Source: Gnetum montanum (lineage: Eukaryota > Streptophyta > Gnetopsida > Gnetales > Gnetaceae). Taken from it: a stretch of DNA of 64,000 bases. A program made the position numbers and the translations under genes. The stretch spans positions 363,991 to 427,990 of the forward strand of contig MNCI01005370.1 in the NCBI GenBank assembly GCA_015680685.1. Direction: 5' to 3'. Shown here one piece after another: positions 46,229-57,133 of this stretch; position 1 is the first letter of the stretch, and every line of letters starts with the position of its first letter. The notes below the pieces were generated by a model that was not told the origin of the DNA, did no database searches, and saw only the letters and a list, made by a program, of their open reading frames with translations.

Positions 46229-46889
46229 TCACCATTTCATGTTTCCATCTATGACAATCTTGATTGGAATTAGTAGGACACTGTGAAGTGAGAGAAAATG
46301 TTTGATTTGATGTTGAAGCTCTAGAGGTGTCTTGTTTTTCTTAATCCTTTCCTTTTTTGCTTTTGCTTTGGCTAGAAACTTTTTCCGATATGGAGTTATC
46401 AGAAATGTTGGAACCTTTTGAATAATCTTCTTTGGGAGATCTTCCTCTGTGGATGAATCTTCTTGAGTTCTGGCTTTAGGTAGTGTCTCTTTGCATCTAA
46501 GTGTTGATGAGATGCTTGGCTCTTTATCTCCATTTTCCTTGTCTATGTCCCATTTATGTTCTTGACTAGAGATGTCAGATATCTCTTCATTTGCTAACCA
46601 TTGCTCAAGTTCTTCCCAATTATCTTCAAGGGCTAGATCATCTGGATTAATTGAAACATTTGAAAACCATTCTTCATCATCTAGATCAGAATCTAATACA
46701 CCTTGCATCATGTTACTTCTTCCAACTGGTTAGTTTTCTTCTGAATCTTCTAAAGAAAGTTCTAAATTTTTTGAATCTAATTCTGAATCGGAATCGGACA
46801 TTAATTTAATAGCAAAACATTCTTCCGTACAATCTTGGGGATCGTCCACTGGTTCCCATTCAGGGTAGGCTTCAAAGAATGCTTTCAGT
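46229..46889 (-). pseudogene. Viral acidic linker between coat protein and protease
   Basis: Continues the polyprotein frame. Open 46,711-46,229 with many Asp/Glu (DLDDEEWFSNV; EEISDISSQEHKWD) and then a basic stretch (KKFLAKAKAKKERIKKNK). Separated from the coat protein by one stop. No enzymatic motif. Confidence 0.65.
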
Positions 46890-47820
46890 CTTCCATTTTC
46901 TTTTGTTCTCTTATCGGGACATTCATAGGCATAATGTCCTTATCTTTTGTAGGTGTAATAAGTAACTGATCTTTTCCTAACTGGGCCACTTCTTTTCTTA
47001 GCAAAAAATCTTCTTTTTTCAGGCTTGAACGGTCTTCTTGCTGACCATATTTTCTTAGCAAATCTTGGGAATTTACGTTTGCTAAATCTTCTTTTTGGAT
47101 GTTTTGTTGGAGCTCGGGCTGGAGGTCCAAACGAATCTATGCCATCTAAATTATTACACACTTTTATAGACGGTAAGAGCTTTTGCAATGATACATTATA
47201 GTAAGCAAATTGTAACTCTTGTCTCACCATATGCACAACATCTGTGAAATATGTTAAAGATAAATCTACATCCTTTTCTAATGCTTTATATAACACCATC
47301 TGTCCTAACTTGGCAGGTAAACTTCCTAAATATATATAGTTAATCATTTTATCTCTATGCAATGCTAAGCGATATACTTCATTTCCATATTCAGCACTAA
47401 ATTGCTCAAAGTATCTTAAATCATTTAATTTCCTCTGACTTAACAACAACTTATCTTTGAATCTTAGCTTAGAAGACAAGTTAACTGTGAATTCTGTAAC
47501 TACTACAACAAAAACTCCATGTAAACCTGTTTGAAGAATTTGTTCTTGTTGCTCCATGGTTGCACTTTCCCACCAATGTCTAATCTTTCCAGCTGCTCTT
47601 GTGAAGGCTCCAATGATAGTTGTTCTTTCATCTAGATTTAAAATATTCATTGCAATTCTTAACTGATCTATCCACAATCTAAGGGCATGAAGTACCTCTT
47701 TTGGTGGTAGATAATCAATATCAATCACTGGAATAGTTGAAGCTAGCCATTGTTGAAAGGTTGAAAATGTAGGAGGTGGATTCACTGGTGGTCTTTGCCA
47801 TGGTCATATAGGTTGTCTTT
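46890..47820 (-). pseudogene. Viral coat protein with degenerate zinc knuckle
   Basis: A long open piece (47,785-46,940) starting MNPPPTFSTFQQWLASTIPV, with a helical capsid core (WWESATMEQQEQIL), then a Lys/Arg-rich basic tail (KRRFSKRKFPRFAKKIW). A C-C-H-C knuckle should follow; here the first two Cys codons read Tyr (YYTY), a stop follows, then GHYAYEC preserves the His and last Cys. Capsid and RNA-binding role by position and family. Confidence 0.8.
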
Positions 47821-47884
47821 GTGCCATCATGATTCGTTGTTGACATTCTTCAGTAGCAAGTCGAGGTGTTTTGGGTTTTGATTT

Positions 47885-48520
47885 TCATTTTGATTTTGCT
47901 TCTTCTGACTTAACAGTCTTGAAGTCGTCTTCCTCTTGAGATTGTTCTGGGGCTAATAGCGCTAGCTTCTTTCCTTTCTTTTCGGACATGAGGCATTTGA
48001 TCTTTTCTAAAAGAGCTTTATCTCTGGCACCAATTGTATGTTGTTGAGAGGGTTGACCTTGGGAAATCATTGTTTCCTTTGTGGGAGGAATTGGCAACTT
48101 CATTTGATTTTCCAAAGTGAAAATCTCATGAAATTTCAAGGTTTTCTCACTTGCTTGACTCTGTTTTTGACGCTTTTCATCTCGATCCTTTTGGATTACT
48201 TCATATGTAGCAAGATGCTCTAGCATTTCTTTTGACAGTTCTCCAACTTGATCACTAACTTTATCAATAGAAGTTTCAATTATTTCCAACTGATCTTCAA
48301 CATGTTGAATATGTTGTGATGCATACGACGTCCAATGCACTAGGTAATTGAGCTGATGAATTTTTGACTGTTGATCTGTAGCACTATTGAGAGAATGCTC
48401 AAGTAGATAACTACAATCAGCACGCGTTTGAGGAGGCTTGATTTTTGATGCCGTTGTTGAATAAGCAGCTTGCGGAGGCCATCTTCCACCACTTAACAGT
48501 CTTCTATCTCCATATTGTCA
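47885..48520 (-). pseudogene. Viral coiled-coil segment
   Basis: Same frame as the movement protein. Open from 48,340 to 47,885 with heptad-like Leu/Ile/Val spacing (IQHVEDQLEIIETSIDKVSD and following), then a Lys/Glu-rich tail. It corresponds in position to the linker or virion-associated region between movement and coat proteins. The upstream part to 48,520 is readable with one stop. Confidence 0.6.
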
Positions 48521-48700
48521 ATAAGAAGTTTGTTGAAACATATTAATCCTATGCTGAAATTTAAACATTGTACCTCTTGTATCAAAATTTGGTGAAGTAG
48601 ATCCTTCTGCTTCTTTTGATGAGCTTGGTTTTTCTGATAACTTTCTTGGAGGTAGTACTGATGGTATTGCTTCCAAAGTAATAACCGCTGATCGGCTAAA

Positions 48701-49639
48701 CTATTGCATCGGATATTGGCTCCATCTCAATTTAGGCTTTTCATAAGTTTTGAATTCTTGATCCCGCAGTAGATGTTGAATTTTTGGAAATGATTGCACA
48801 TAACTAGGTGTCTTGATGCTTCTTCCACACTGAATCAAATGTTGGCTTCCTTTTGGGAATTGAACTCCCCATTTTAGTTTGGGATTCATGAGAATTGTAT
48901 TAGACAACTGAAATGTTCCTCTTGCAGCAACAGCAGCATAAACAGAACCGGGCAATAATTCAACACCATGAACTTCAATACATAGGAGTGAAGCACTTGT
49001 AATATAATCATCAACTAAAGCTAACTGATAATTAGGTTGAATAGCACACAATGCATTAGAATCTAATGTGCCTTGAAATTGACATATCATCGCCTTTTCC
49101 CAAGCCACTTCGGGATCTAAAGTGATTCCATCACCAATTACTCGGCTATCTAATAGAGTAACTACATATTCTGCGCCTATATCATAGTTAAATTTTGGAC
49201 TAACCATAATATCCATTTGACCCAGATGTATATAATTATGTCCGTGTTGTTTCCACTTTTCAATTTCATCTTCTATGAATAAAGGCAAGAAAACAGGGAG
49301 AATTCCTTTACTTTGAATATCGAGCAGAGCTTCTGTCTGTTTGATTGAGGTAGACATTCTGGCTGAGAAAGTATTTGCAAATTTGTAGATTGCATCTTTT
49401 GGGATCTATGGAAAGTTAACATCTTTGTGTTCTCTAGTCATAATTGACTTTTTCTTCTTCATTGCCTCAGCAAATGACAGAATATCGTTTTGTGCGATCG
49501 ATAAATCTCTAGATGCTTCGCCTTCTTCTTCCACCTCTGTATTAGTGGATTTTAACATAAGCATTCGGTGATGAATCTCTCCATATTCTTCCATATAGTC
49601 TTCATTAAGGTAGTATTCATTATCATCATTAGACTCCAT
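48701..49639 (-). pseudogene. Viral acidic N-terminal segment and 30K-type movement protein
   Basis: Two open pieces in one frame (49,639-49,406 and 49,357-48,701) separated by a single stop. The first is acidic (Glu/Asp-rich). The second, about 218 codons, shows the beta-strand-rich pattern of the 30K movement superfamily: hydrophobic strands around YIHLGQMDIMVSP, an Asp in VTLLDSRVIGDGI, and a conserved Gly/Tyr-rich end (YAAVAARGTFQLSN). These proteins move virions through plasmodesmata. Ends with a stop at 48,701. Confidence 0.75.
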
Positions 49640-49857
49640 TCACATCATGATTTCATCATCTTCATCTTCCAGTTGTTGTTGAATCAACATCTGCAACACT
49701 TGTTCTTGAAATCTTCTATTTTCTTCTACTTGGATCCTTTCTTTTGTCTCTTCATTATAGACAGGATTACATATATCTTCTAGAATTTTGATGGACATTT
49801 CAGCAGCCTTTTGTAATAGGAATCAATATTCTTCTTCAAATGGACCAGGATCTTCAT

Positions 49858-50325
49858 TCAAGTCAGGAATGATTGGAATAGTGGTTGAGGTTGAGGGTTG
49901 ATGAGATGGGTAAGGTAACAGTGCCCAAATTTATCATAGGCTTCTATTTGAGTAATAGGAGGTTGTGAAGGTTGTGGAGGATTTAATATGGATTCACATT
50001 CATCATCAAGTAATTTAGCAATTTCAAACACCACTGGGGTTTGTGTTGGACAGGACATCAAGGGTTCATTGGGTTCAGGACAAAGGGTTAAAACATATGT
50101 ACATTGAAACAAAGTAGATTTGGGTACTTCTCTAGTCATCAGATTTGGAGTGGAGACATAGCATGTTCCCATAGACAAATAGTAACTAGACATTAAAGCA
50201 ACTCTTTTTGCAACAGGCTTTTGTAAAACATTCCAATACAAAGCACCAAAGTTATTGGGATTCATGTACCTGTGTCCACGATTGATGAGTGTTTCTGCAA
50301 GTGAAGCAAGATTGTCTGCTTTCAT
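49858..50325 (-). pseudogene. Viral upstream frame of unknown function
   Basis: 155 codons open, in a different frame from the polyprotein, ending in a Pro/Gln-rich tail (LNPPQPSQPPITQ). It starts near the right edge of the viral segment. It could be a separate leading ORF or the polyprotein N-terminus displaced by one frameshift. No known domain. Confidence 0.45.
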
Positions 50326-50436
50326 CTTTTCTGAATTCCATTTAGGGGCATACCAGCATGAATTATTTCATAACTACCAATGAGGCCATTGGGTGTCATG
50401 AGAACAGTTGTTCTGCTGACATCACCATCTTACCCC

Positions 50437-51265
50437 ATCATCCCTTTGTATGTTCATAGCACAAGTTGCATTCTTCTATTGAGGTTGTGATGCCAATCCT
50501 TCCTACATTGTTGATGATGACATATGTTGGAGGAAAGTATGAGAGTATTGAGGATGTAATGGATGATGAGAGGCATAATATGGTGATCTCATAGAAGATG
50601 TTGTAGGTTGATGGTATTCAAGAGGGTAGTAGTAGTATGTTAAGGTATGGAAAGCAGAACCATTTAAAGAAACATGCTGTTGAGAATAATAATTATAAGG
50701 GTTTGGATAGCAATAGGGATATTGCTAGTTTGGTGATGGCATTCCCCATGATTGTGGGTTTTTCCATTCTTCTTAATAGTAGTCTTGAGGTTGAGGAGGA
50801 GTCCTACTTGGATATTGTTGTTGGTTGTAGGACTGTCTAAAATTACCCTTACTATATTCAAGGACTACGTGCATGAGAATATAAATATTAACTAAGTTCA
50901 TAAAAAGTAAATTTCATTAAAAGTAAATCTATTCTAAATCAAAATGCTACATTGAATATGAATCAATCTTGATATTATTGCTACTCATGGAATGTGTCCA
51001 GGTACAATGCCACTTGAATAAGATGTAAAATTGACTCAAATCTAGATTATAAGCACTCAATAACCATTTGCTAAGATTACAAGAGAGAACTGTAAGAGTC
51101 TAGCTACACTACTAGCCAAATGGTATCAAATATGTGATGGGTTCTTGAATATTTATAGGAAAATATAGGCATTACATTGATGGGGATGTAGTTGCATCGA
51201 TGAGGATGCATCAATGAGGTTGTATCAACGAGGATGCATTGATGAAACTAAGTTATCATAGATGC
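50437..51265 (-). mobile_element. Family A gag tail and LTR (copy 5, left part)
   Basis: Direct repeat of 40,885-41,727 with one 14-base deletion and scattered substitutions. It holds the Pro/Tyr/Gln-rich frame (50,860-50,437) and a minus LTR fragment. It ends at GATGC (51,261-51,265), the left target duplication of the Tat element, and resumes at 62,679. Confidence 0.9.
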
Positions 51266-51652
51266 TGAAACACCACTACTTTCAGCTTAGCACTTTGAAT
51301 GGAAAATGATTCAAGCCCTTTCAAGCATTCGGAAAATTATCTAGATCATACAAGTGGATGGTTTGCATGTGTTGTTATAAATATAAAATGACTAAAAATT
51401 TCCTGTGGTAGTTCAAAGGTACAAATTATCCACCATTGTTGAACCATGACAAAGATCCCAACTGGTGGGTCACGGCTGGTCGTGGGGGTTGCTAGACTGG
51501 TTGGTGCCCAGTGAGATATTCTCCATGGAGGCTCGCTTGACTGGGCAGAGCGTGTTTGTTTGCATCAACATGATCTTCACTGCCATTTCTGCATAGGCAT
51601 TTCTGTTGCTTCTCTGCAATCTCAAAGAACAAAAAGAATATAATTTTTCAGG

Positions 51653-51850
51653 CAGCAGGAAGCAATCAAAGCCGAGGCTCAGGCTCGTGTTTAGAAACTA
51701 CGCGACCGAAATCGCAAACCCGATTCTACGTCGTCTGAATCTGAACGGTAACCTTGCAGTGATGCTGATGATAAGGAAACCCTAGCGGTTTGCAAGCTTG
51801 ATGCTGATGCTGATGCTGCGGAGGCTTACCCTCCCTATGTGCCTGCCACT
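51653..51850 (+). pseudogene. Exon-like fragment of an unidentified cellular gene
   Basis: The frame reads QQEAIKAEAQARV, stop, KLRDRNRKPDSTSSESER, stop, then DADDKETLAVCKLDADADAA. It is preceded by an acceptor-like TATAATTTTTCAG (ends 51,652), and GTAACC after ERSESES-type sequence at 51,748 could be a donor. Charged, non-viral composition and higher GC than its surroundings. I do not recognise the gene. The first stop could be CAG to TAG. Confidence 0.35.
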
Positions 51851-51878
51851 CCTGCGCTGTAGTGCCGGCCGCCGATGT

Positions 51879-52018
51879 TTTCTCCCTGTCGTCGTTGTTT
51901 TCTACTGGCCGCTGCTGTTTTCTCCCTACCACCACTGTTTTCTACCTGCTGCCATTGTTTTCTGCCTACTGCCATTGTTTTTTGCCTGCCGCCACTATTT
52001 TTGTGTTGCCGCGTTGCC
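51879..52018 (+). repeat. 20-bp minisatellite, 7 units
   Basis: Units of exactly 20 bp start GTTTTCT at 51,879, 51,899, 51,919, 51,939 and 51,959, then GTTTTTT at 51,979, with a degenerate last unit at 51,999. Because 20 is not a multiple of 3 and no unit creates a stop, all three plus frames stay open, which explains overlapping open frames here. Confidence 0.9.
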
Positions 52019-53421
52019 GCTCCCACTGCCGCTGCCACGTTGCTATCTCCTGTGCTGCTCGCCATGGCCACACATTTTCAGTCATCGGCATTGTCCAAGC
52101 TTGAACTCCAGTGCCAGGCCAACTATTCAAATTGTGAGTGAGCTCAGATCTGGCAACAGGAACGTCTACAATGATGAAAAGCTGCAACAACTGCATAAAA
52201 AAAAGGGGGGAGCTATTCATGGACAAGGTTGACGGTTCATAATTTGCATCCATTATTGAAGCATCCTTCACCAATGTGCCACTATTTTTGTGCCCCTGCT
52301 ACATGTCTCACTACCTGCCACCGTCACCGTCGTTGTAGGCACCACCAACAACGTCAGCCCCTGATGCATTCTTGATTTAATCCTCAGCGATTCTCTCATT
52401 TTTTCTAATTTTTTTTTACTGTTTAATCAAAGTTCAGGAATTAGTACGATGGCTATGAAACATGAGAGCTCATGTAAAATCGGGCTGAATATTCACAAAA
52501 AAAATATATAATATTTTCCAAGCAGGCCGGGCCTGGAGCCAATCATCCTAATCTTTCTTAAATTTTTATCGCTTAAGGGCTTGTTTTTCTAATTTATTTG
52601 TATTTTTATGGGCTCAAATGACCCACAAGTTGTAAAATACATTGAACCTGGTCAAAGTATGCAATTGCCAACACACATCCAACTCGTGTACAACTATCCA
52701 GCACAAATACATTGAACCTGGTCAAAGAAAACCCTAGCCAAAACCCTAGCCCAACCCTATAAATACCCCATCAATTCACACAAATTGGGGGAGGAGGTAA
52801 GAGAAGCAAAGCAAAAGAAGCAAGAGAGGCAAAAAGACAAGAAGGAGAAGAAGATTGGAAGAGGCAAAGATTGGAGAAATTGGCGATTCTGAAGGAGGAC
52901 AGAACTTGTAATCCTTGGGTGCCCGACACATTTAATTGTTGGCTTCCAAGTTCTTCTCATGCTCATCCCATTTTATCGTCACACCATTGTGTCATATCAT
53001 TCCTGGGCTAGGCATTTGAGTTGCCATCCACACTTGTGCAACTACATTTTGACCGGTGGACATTTTTTTTAAACAATATAATACAGTTCATTATTGCCTC
53101 CCATTTACATTGTTTAGTTCTGTTTATGCTTTACAAATTTACATTTGTTTATGATTTACTCATAATTCAGTACACTTTATTTACATTTCGTATCATTGTT
53201 TACATTCCGTTTACATCCTATTTATGATAATCCTAGCGCTAGCCGTAGCTTACGCTCGGGGAAATCCTTGGTTGATTTACGTGCAAACCATCCAAGGCAC
53301 TCTGCCTTCATTTACTTTTCTAGCTTGCCCTCGTGCGAAGGCAGGGTCAACTGTGGCTACCCAACAATCTCTCGGTGTCTGTTTCCATTCTAGCCTTACA
53401 TCGACGATTTAGGTCAGTACA

Positions 53422-53608
53422 GTTTTTGGCGCTAGAAGGAGGGCCACTTTCTTGTTATTGGTTAAAACCTCACTACCTATCAAAACTCATCCATCTTGCC
53501 CATTTGAGTCTCTTCATCCCTATTGATTACACTAAGCTTGTGTCACCCCACACTACAACTGCTTACGATCCAACTCCATTCGTCTATCCCAGTCCATTCA
53601 CATTTATC
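53422..53608 (+). promoter_or_regulatory. Primer-binding region and leader of the Tat element
   Basis: Five bases after the LTR end comes TGGCGCTAGAAGGAGGGCC (from 53,427). TGG plus an acceptor-stem-like stretch is the usual primer-binding site form; the exact tRNA is not assigned. The leader to the first ATG (53,609) has no features. Confidence 0.6.
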
Positions 53609-55708
53609 ATGGAATCTTCCCAAGTCAACCCAGTAACACTACCAATTGCTTCAAACCCTGTGACTGCTACGGAATCTATAACCGTTATTGAACACATAAA
53701 TCCTTAAGGCCCTACATGCCAATCCCTCAGGATACAAGGCCAAGGCCCTATTCATGCAACTCTTACACCTGAAAAATATAATTTTATCTGTGTTAAGATC
53801 TAAGCCAACCTACCCATTGATCGTATAGAGAGGGAAGCTAAGCGAGAATATGAATTCATCCATAAAGGAGGACGTGAGTTTATCCCTTCAGCTTTTGACA
53901 TAATCCCACTATCTGAAAACCATCATAAAATCATATCCGAACTTCTTATGACTAGAAGTCAAGCCTTACAACTACCTCCCATAGAGCCTCAAGACGAAGA
54001 AGATGACTTTGTAGCCCAATCTGAACATGGAGAATCATACCATACTCTTAGCCCCCATGCCCACACAAACCTATTATCCCATCCTTTCCTAGAAGAAACT
54101 ATGTTTCCTTCTTCATCCACAAGCATTCAAGCACCTGTTCCCCATTCCATCCCTATCTTCTCCATGCTTAATAACATTCACTCTAATGCATCCACTTCCA
54201 TCATTTCTCCACCAGTGCAGTCCCAACAACTCCCCCAAACCAACGTAGGGTCAATCCTCCAACCTCAAGTAATTGGAATACCGTCAGTCATACCAGCTTC
54301 CACATCCACCCATTACATACCCCAGATGCAAATTCATAGGGCACCATTGATTACTCCTACCCAACATGTTCAAGGTGTTGCCTCACAACATGTGGCTGGG
54401 CAATGGGTTCCACCAGTAGTCTCAGTCCCGAATACCATCCCACCACAACAAATGTTAGCCCAACAACCTGCTTTTCCACAAACAATGCAACAATTAAACC
54501 ATTATCATCCACAATCAACTCAATCCATTGGTTTGCCTACCGCCCAAGAATGGGCAGACACACAAAAAATGATGCACTCGTTGGCAGAAGAATTAAAACG
54601 CCTTAAAACTTTCAACAATGAGGAAGTCAAGGTACTAGATTTCTATCAAGATGACCCAATTGACCCCTCAGTTCCACCCTTGACCTTGCCAAAAGGAGTC
54701 TCATTACCTCAACTGACCAAGTACAATGGAGAAGGGGACCCAAATGCCCACCTAGTGAAATTTAGAACCGAAAGCCTTTTACTTCAAGCATGGCCCCATG
54801 TAATCTTGCGAGTGTTTGCAATGTCCTTAACTGGAAAAGCCTTAGACTGGTACCGATCTTTACCCCGTAGCTCCATATCTTCTTAAGAGAATTTGCTGCA
54901 TTAGTTTGTCACCTGTTTCAAGTACAATTTGAAACCTGAAGCCACATTAGATAACTTGATTCAAATTAAACAAGCGCCTTTAGAGCTAGCACAAAAATTT
55001 ATCCAAAGGTGGAGTGCAACCTTAAACAAACTTCACGAACCTATCCCTGAAACATATTTACTCACTATCCTCAAATCAGCAGTGAATAACTTTATTAAGT
55101 CAAAACTTTACTACCTGAAAGCCCGCACATTGAGCCAAGCATTCGTACAAATCAAAGATATAGAAGAAGCGGCACAAACAAATAATGACCTAGCCTACTA
55201 AGCCTTTAGAAGCCAACACATAAGGAAAGATAAATCCAAAACAATGGTAGCAGCAATGGTTGAGGGAAAACAACCCACTATCCCAAACAACTATGAAAGA
55301 ACAACACCCACTCATACACCTAAAAGTTCCTCAAATAGAAACAACAACACAGGTCATGCACGTACCTTCGAAAGGAAAGACCCTACTCAATACACACCAT
55401 TGCCCATGAAGCCTTCACGACTACTTGATCAACTTCTAAAGGCTGGGATAATTCAACACAAACAAATGTCTCCTGCGGCCTCACAAAGACATGTTCGCTT
55501 TTGCGAATTGGCCAAAAATCCAGCCTTAGCAACAACCAATGAACCTCCCATTCCAAAAGGCTTTAGGTTGGATAGGTTTTGTGAATATCATCAATGGTGT
55601 GGTCATGGGATTGATTACTGCTTTGCGTTGAAACATGACATACAACGCATGATAGATGGGGGTGAAGTGGTATTCGATGAGACAAACCCAGTAAGGCCCC
55701 AAAATTAA
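53609..55708 (+). pseudogene. Tat gag with zinc-knuckle-like motif
   Basis: Starts MESSQVNPVTLPIA. A Pro/Gln/Ser-rich region (54.05-54.55 kb) precedes the gag core: KVLDFYQDDPIDPSVPPL, LPQLTKYNGEGDPNAHLVKF, LTGKALDWYRSLP, YNLKPEATLDNL, FIQRWSATLNKL. Distal FCEYHQWCGHGIDYCFALKH (about 55,577-55,640) is the C-x2-H-x3-G-H-x4-C knuckle of Tat gag. Stops at 53,705, 53,801, 54,884, 54,902, 55,199 and 55,706, all in one frame. Gag packages the element RNA. Would be functional only if stops were absent; annotated as pseudogene. Confidence 0.88.
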
Positions 55709-55711
55709 TCC

Positions 55712-57133
55712 ATGGGGGTCTACAAAGATCCTCTCAATACCAAAACCAACGATGCCCCATATGTGATTAATACTATCCATATGGAAAACAGACAAGATGT
55801 TCCGGAAAGACCTTTTGTGATTCAGAGGCCTTCAGAAAACACACCTACCCCAACATCTCTTCAAACCCCTTTTACCACACGCATGTCCCCCACACCATCA
55901 AAACCATTCATCATCTGCATACCTCCTTCGGTTGCCACCACAACACACATACCATCTGAAAACCAACCCATTTCGTTTGTGGTTCGGATGCCAAAACACC
56001 CTGGCACACAAACCACCTCCACTTCTCGACGACCTTTGCGAGAACGTCTTGCTGATAGGCTAATAAGAGAGCGCTTAAAAAGAGAAAAAAGAGAGCGCAT
56101 GGAGAGAGAAAACCATGGACACGAATTAGGACTACCAAAGCCTACACCACTAAGCACCATTCCCATGAGTTCGTTCGTTAATGAGCCTAGTAGAAGTCAC
56201 CAAAACAAAGATGAAGTCACAAGACATATCCCAAACCCAACATTCTCAGCTACTAATGTAAAAGCCCCTCCACAAGAAATACGAATGTTAGGTCAAATGG
56301 ACCAAATCTCTATGGATAAGAATGTCCCAAATGGTAAAGACCTAGCTTATGCATTGACCCAGGTCACACAAGCCTTAAAACAAAAGAATAATTGTTTAAG
56401 TTTGTATGACCTAGTAATGACTTCACCAGTACATCAAGAGGCTCTCGTACGGATGCTAACTTCAATTATTGTTAGTGAGGATCTTCCTGCAGATGAACCA
56501 TCCATTTATGCAGTATTATCCCCACAACTTCAGGAATCGAAGACCACATCCTTAGAGTTCCACGTTAAGGACATTAAGCTAGATGAGAAAACAAGGGAAA
56601 TCACCACGGCCCCTATGTTCATAACAATACAGGTTGATCATTTCAAAATACGTAGGGTGCATGTCGATGATGGTGTAGCAACAAATGTAATACCTCTTTC
56701 CATCATCGAAAAATTGGGACTGACCGAACAAATAAAACCCACAACAACCTCTTTCTTGAGATCCTTCAGTGGTTCCCGTGTGGGAGTAAAAGGCATGGTT
56801 ACCTTAGATTTCATAGCCGGAGACCAATTCCCTACATCAGCTGAATTCATAGTGGTTGATGAAATGCCAGGGTTTAATTTGATCCTAGGACGTCCTTGGC
56901 TAGCTCAACTTAAAGCCGTATCTTCACCAATCCATCAGGAGATACATCTACCTTACAAGGGTGGTGAGATCATCATACATGGGGATACAACATCATCGAT
57001 CATTTCCTCATACCTTGAGGTAGATCAAGGGTCAGAAATTGAGTTCATTAAGCCTAAACAAGAAACCATGGACATACATCAAAACGTGAATCCAACATTG
57101 ATTCACAACCCAACTAGCATTGAAGAAACATAA
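55712..57133 (+). pseudogene. Tat protease with long basic linker
   Basis: 473 open codons in frame with gag. First part: Pro/Thr-rich linker and a strongly basic stretch (RRPLRERLADRLIRERLKRE, about 56,020-56,090). Protease: VHVDDGVATNVIPLSIIEKL (about 56,660-56,715; D-D-G at the active site as in Tat elements) and GFNLILGRPWLAQLKAVSSP (about 56,870-56,930). Ends with a stop at 57,131. Confidence 0.85.

Larger units (their letters stand above)
43070..50436 (-). mobile_element. Endogenous caulimovirid-type pararetrovirus, degenerate
   Basis: Minus-strand order: unknown frame, acidic region with 30K-type movement protein, coiled-coil region, coat protein with degenerate zinc knuckle, acidic linker, aspartic protease, RT, RNase H and a non-coding segment with a TATA box. 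There is no integrase and there are no LTRs. From 49,639 to about 44,750 all parts share one reading frame broken by about a dozen stops, so the ancestor encoded one large polyprotein, as in petuvirus-like genera; then frameshifts occur in RNase H. Such copies enter genomes by non-homologous integration (established for Caulimoviridae). The left edge abuts foldback arm 2, the right edge a family A gag tail. Not capable of expression as it stands. Gymnosperm-type caulimovirid is the likely group but needs an RT tree. Confidence 0.88.
51266..53421 (+). repeat. 5' LTR plus about 1.1 kb of extra 5' sequence
   Basis: From about 52,499 to 53,421 it aligns with 61,830-62,678 (both contain AAATACATTGAACCTGGTCA, CCCTATAAATACCCCATCAA and GATTTAGGTCAGTACA). 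CCCTATAAATACC (about 52,757) is the TATA box. The LTR may start at TGATGCAT (52,362), comparable with TGATGCAT at 61,616. That leaves 51,266-52,361 as extra sequence (exon-like fragment and 20-bp repeats) present only here but inside the target duplication. A 70-bp stretch near 52,640-52,725 is duplicated relative to the 3' LTR. Confidence 0.7.

Noticed and set aside
43070-50436. Ty3/Gypsy LTR retrotransposon instead of a virus
   Set aside because: A 30K-type movement protein is present, no integrase or LTRs are present, and the RT/RNase H order and motif style are caulimovirid.
51798-52274. Five overlapping frames of 78-144 codons on both strands
   Set aside because: They are produced by the stop-free 20-bp minisatellite and flanking GC-rich sequence; no domain and no conserved start.
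52757-52966. Small minus-strand ORF repeated at 62,013-62,222
   Set aside because: It appears in both places because they are the two LTRs; it is antisense to the LTR leader and not conserved as protein.
55526-56166. Minus-strand frames of 75-101 codons opposite the Tat protease linker
   Set aside because: Antisense shadows of the well-supported plus-strand gag-pol frame.
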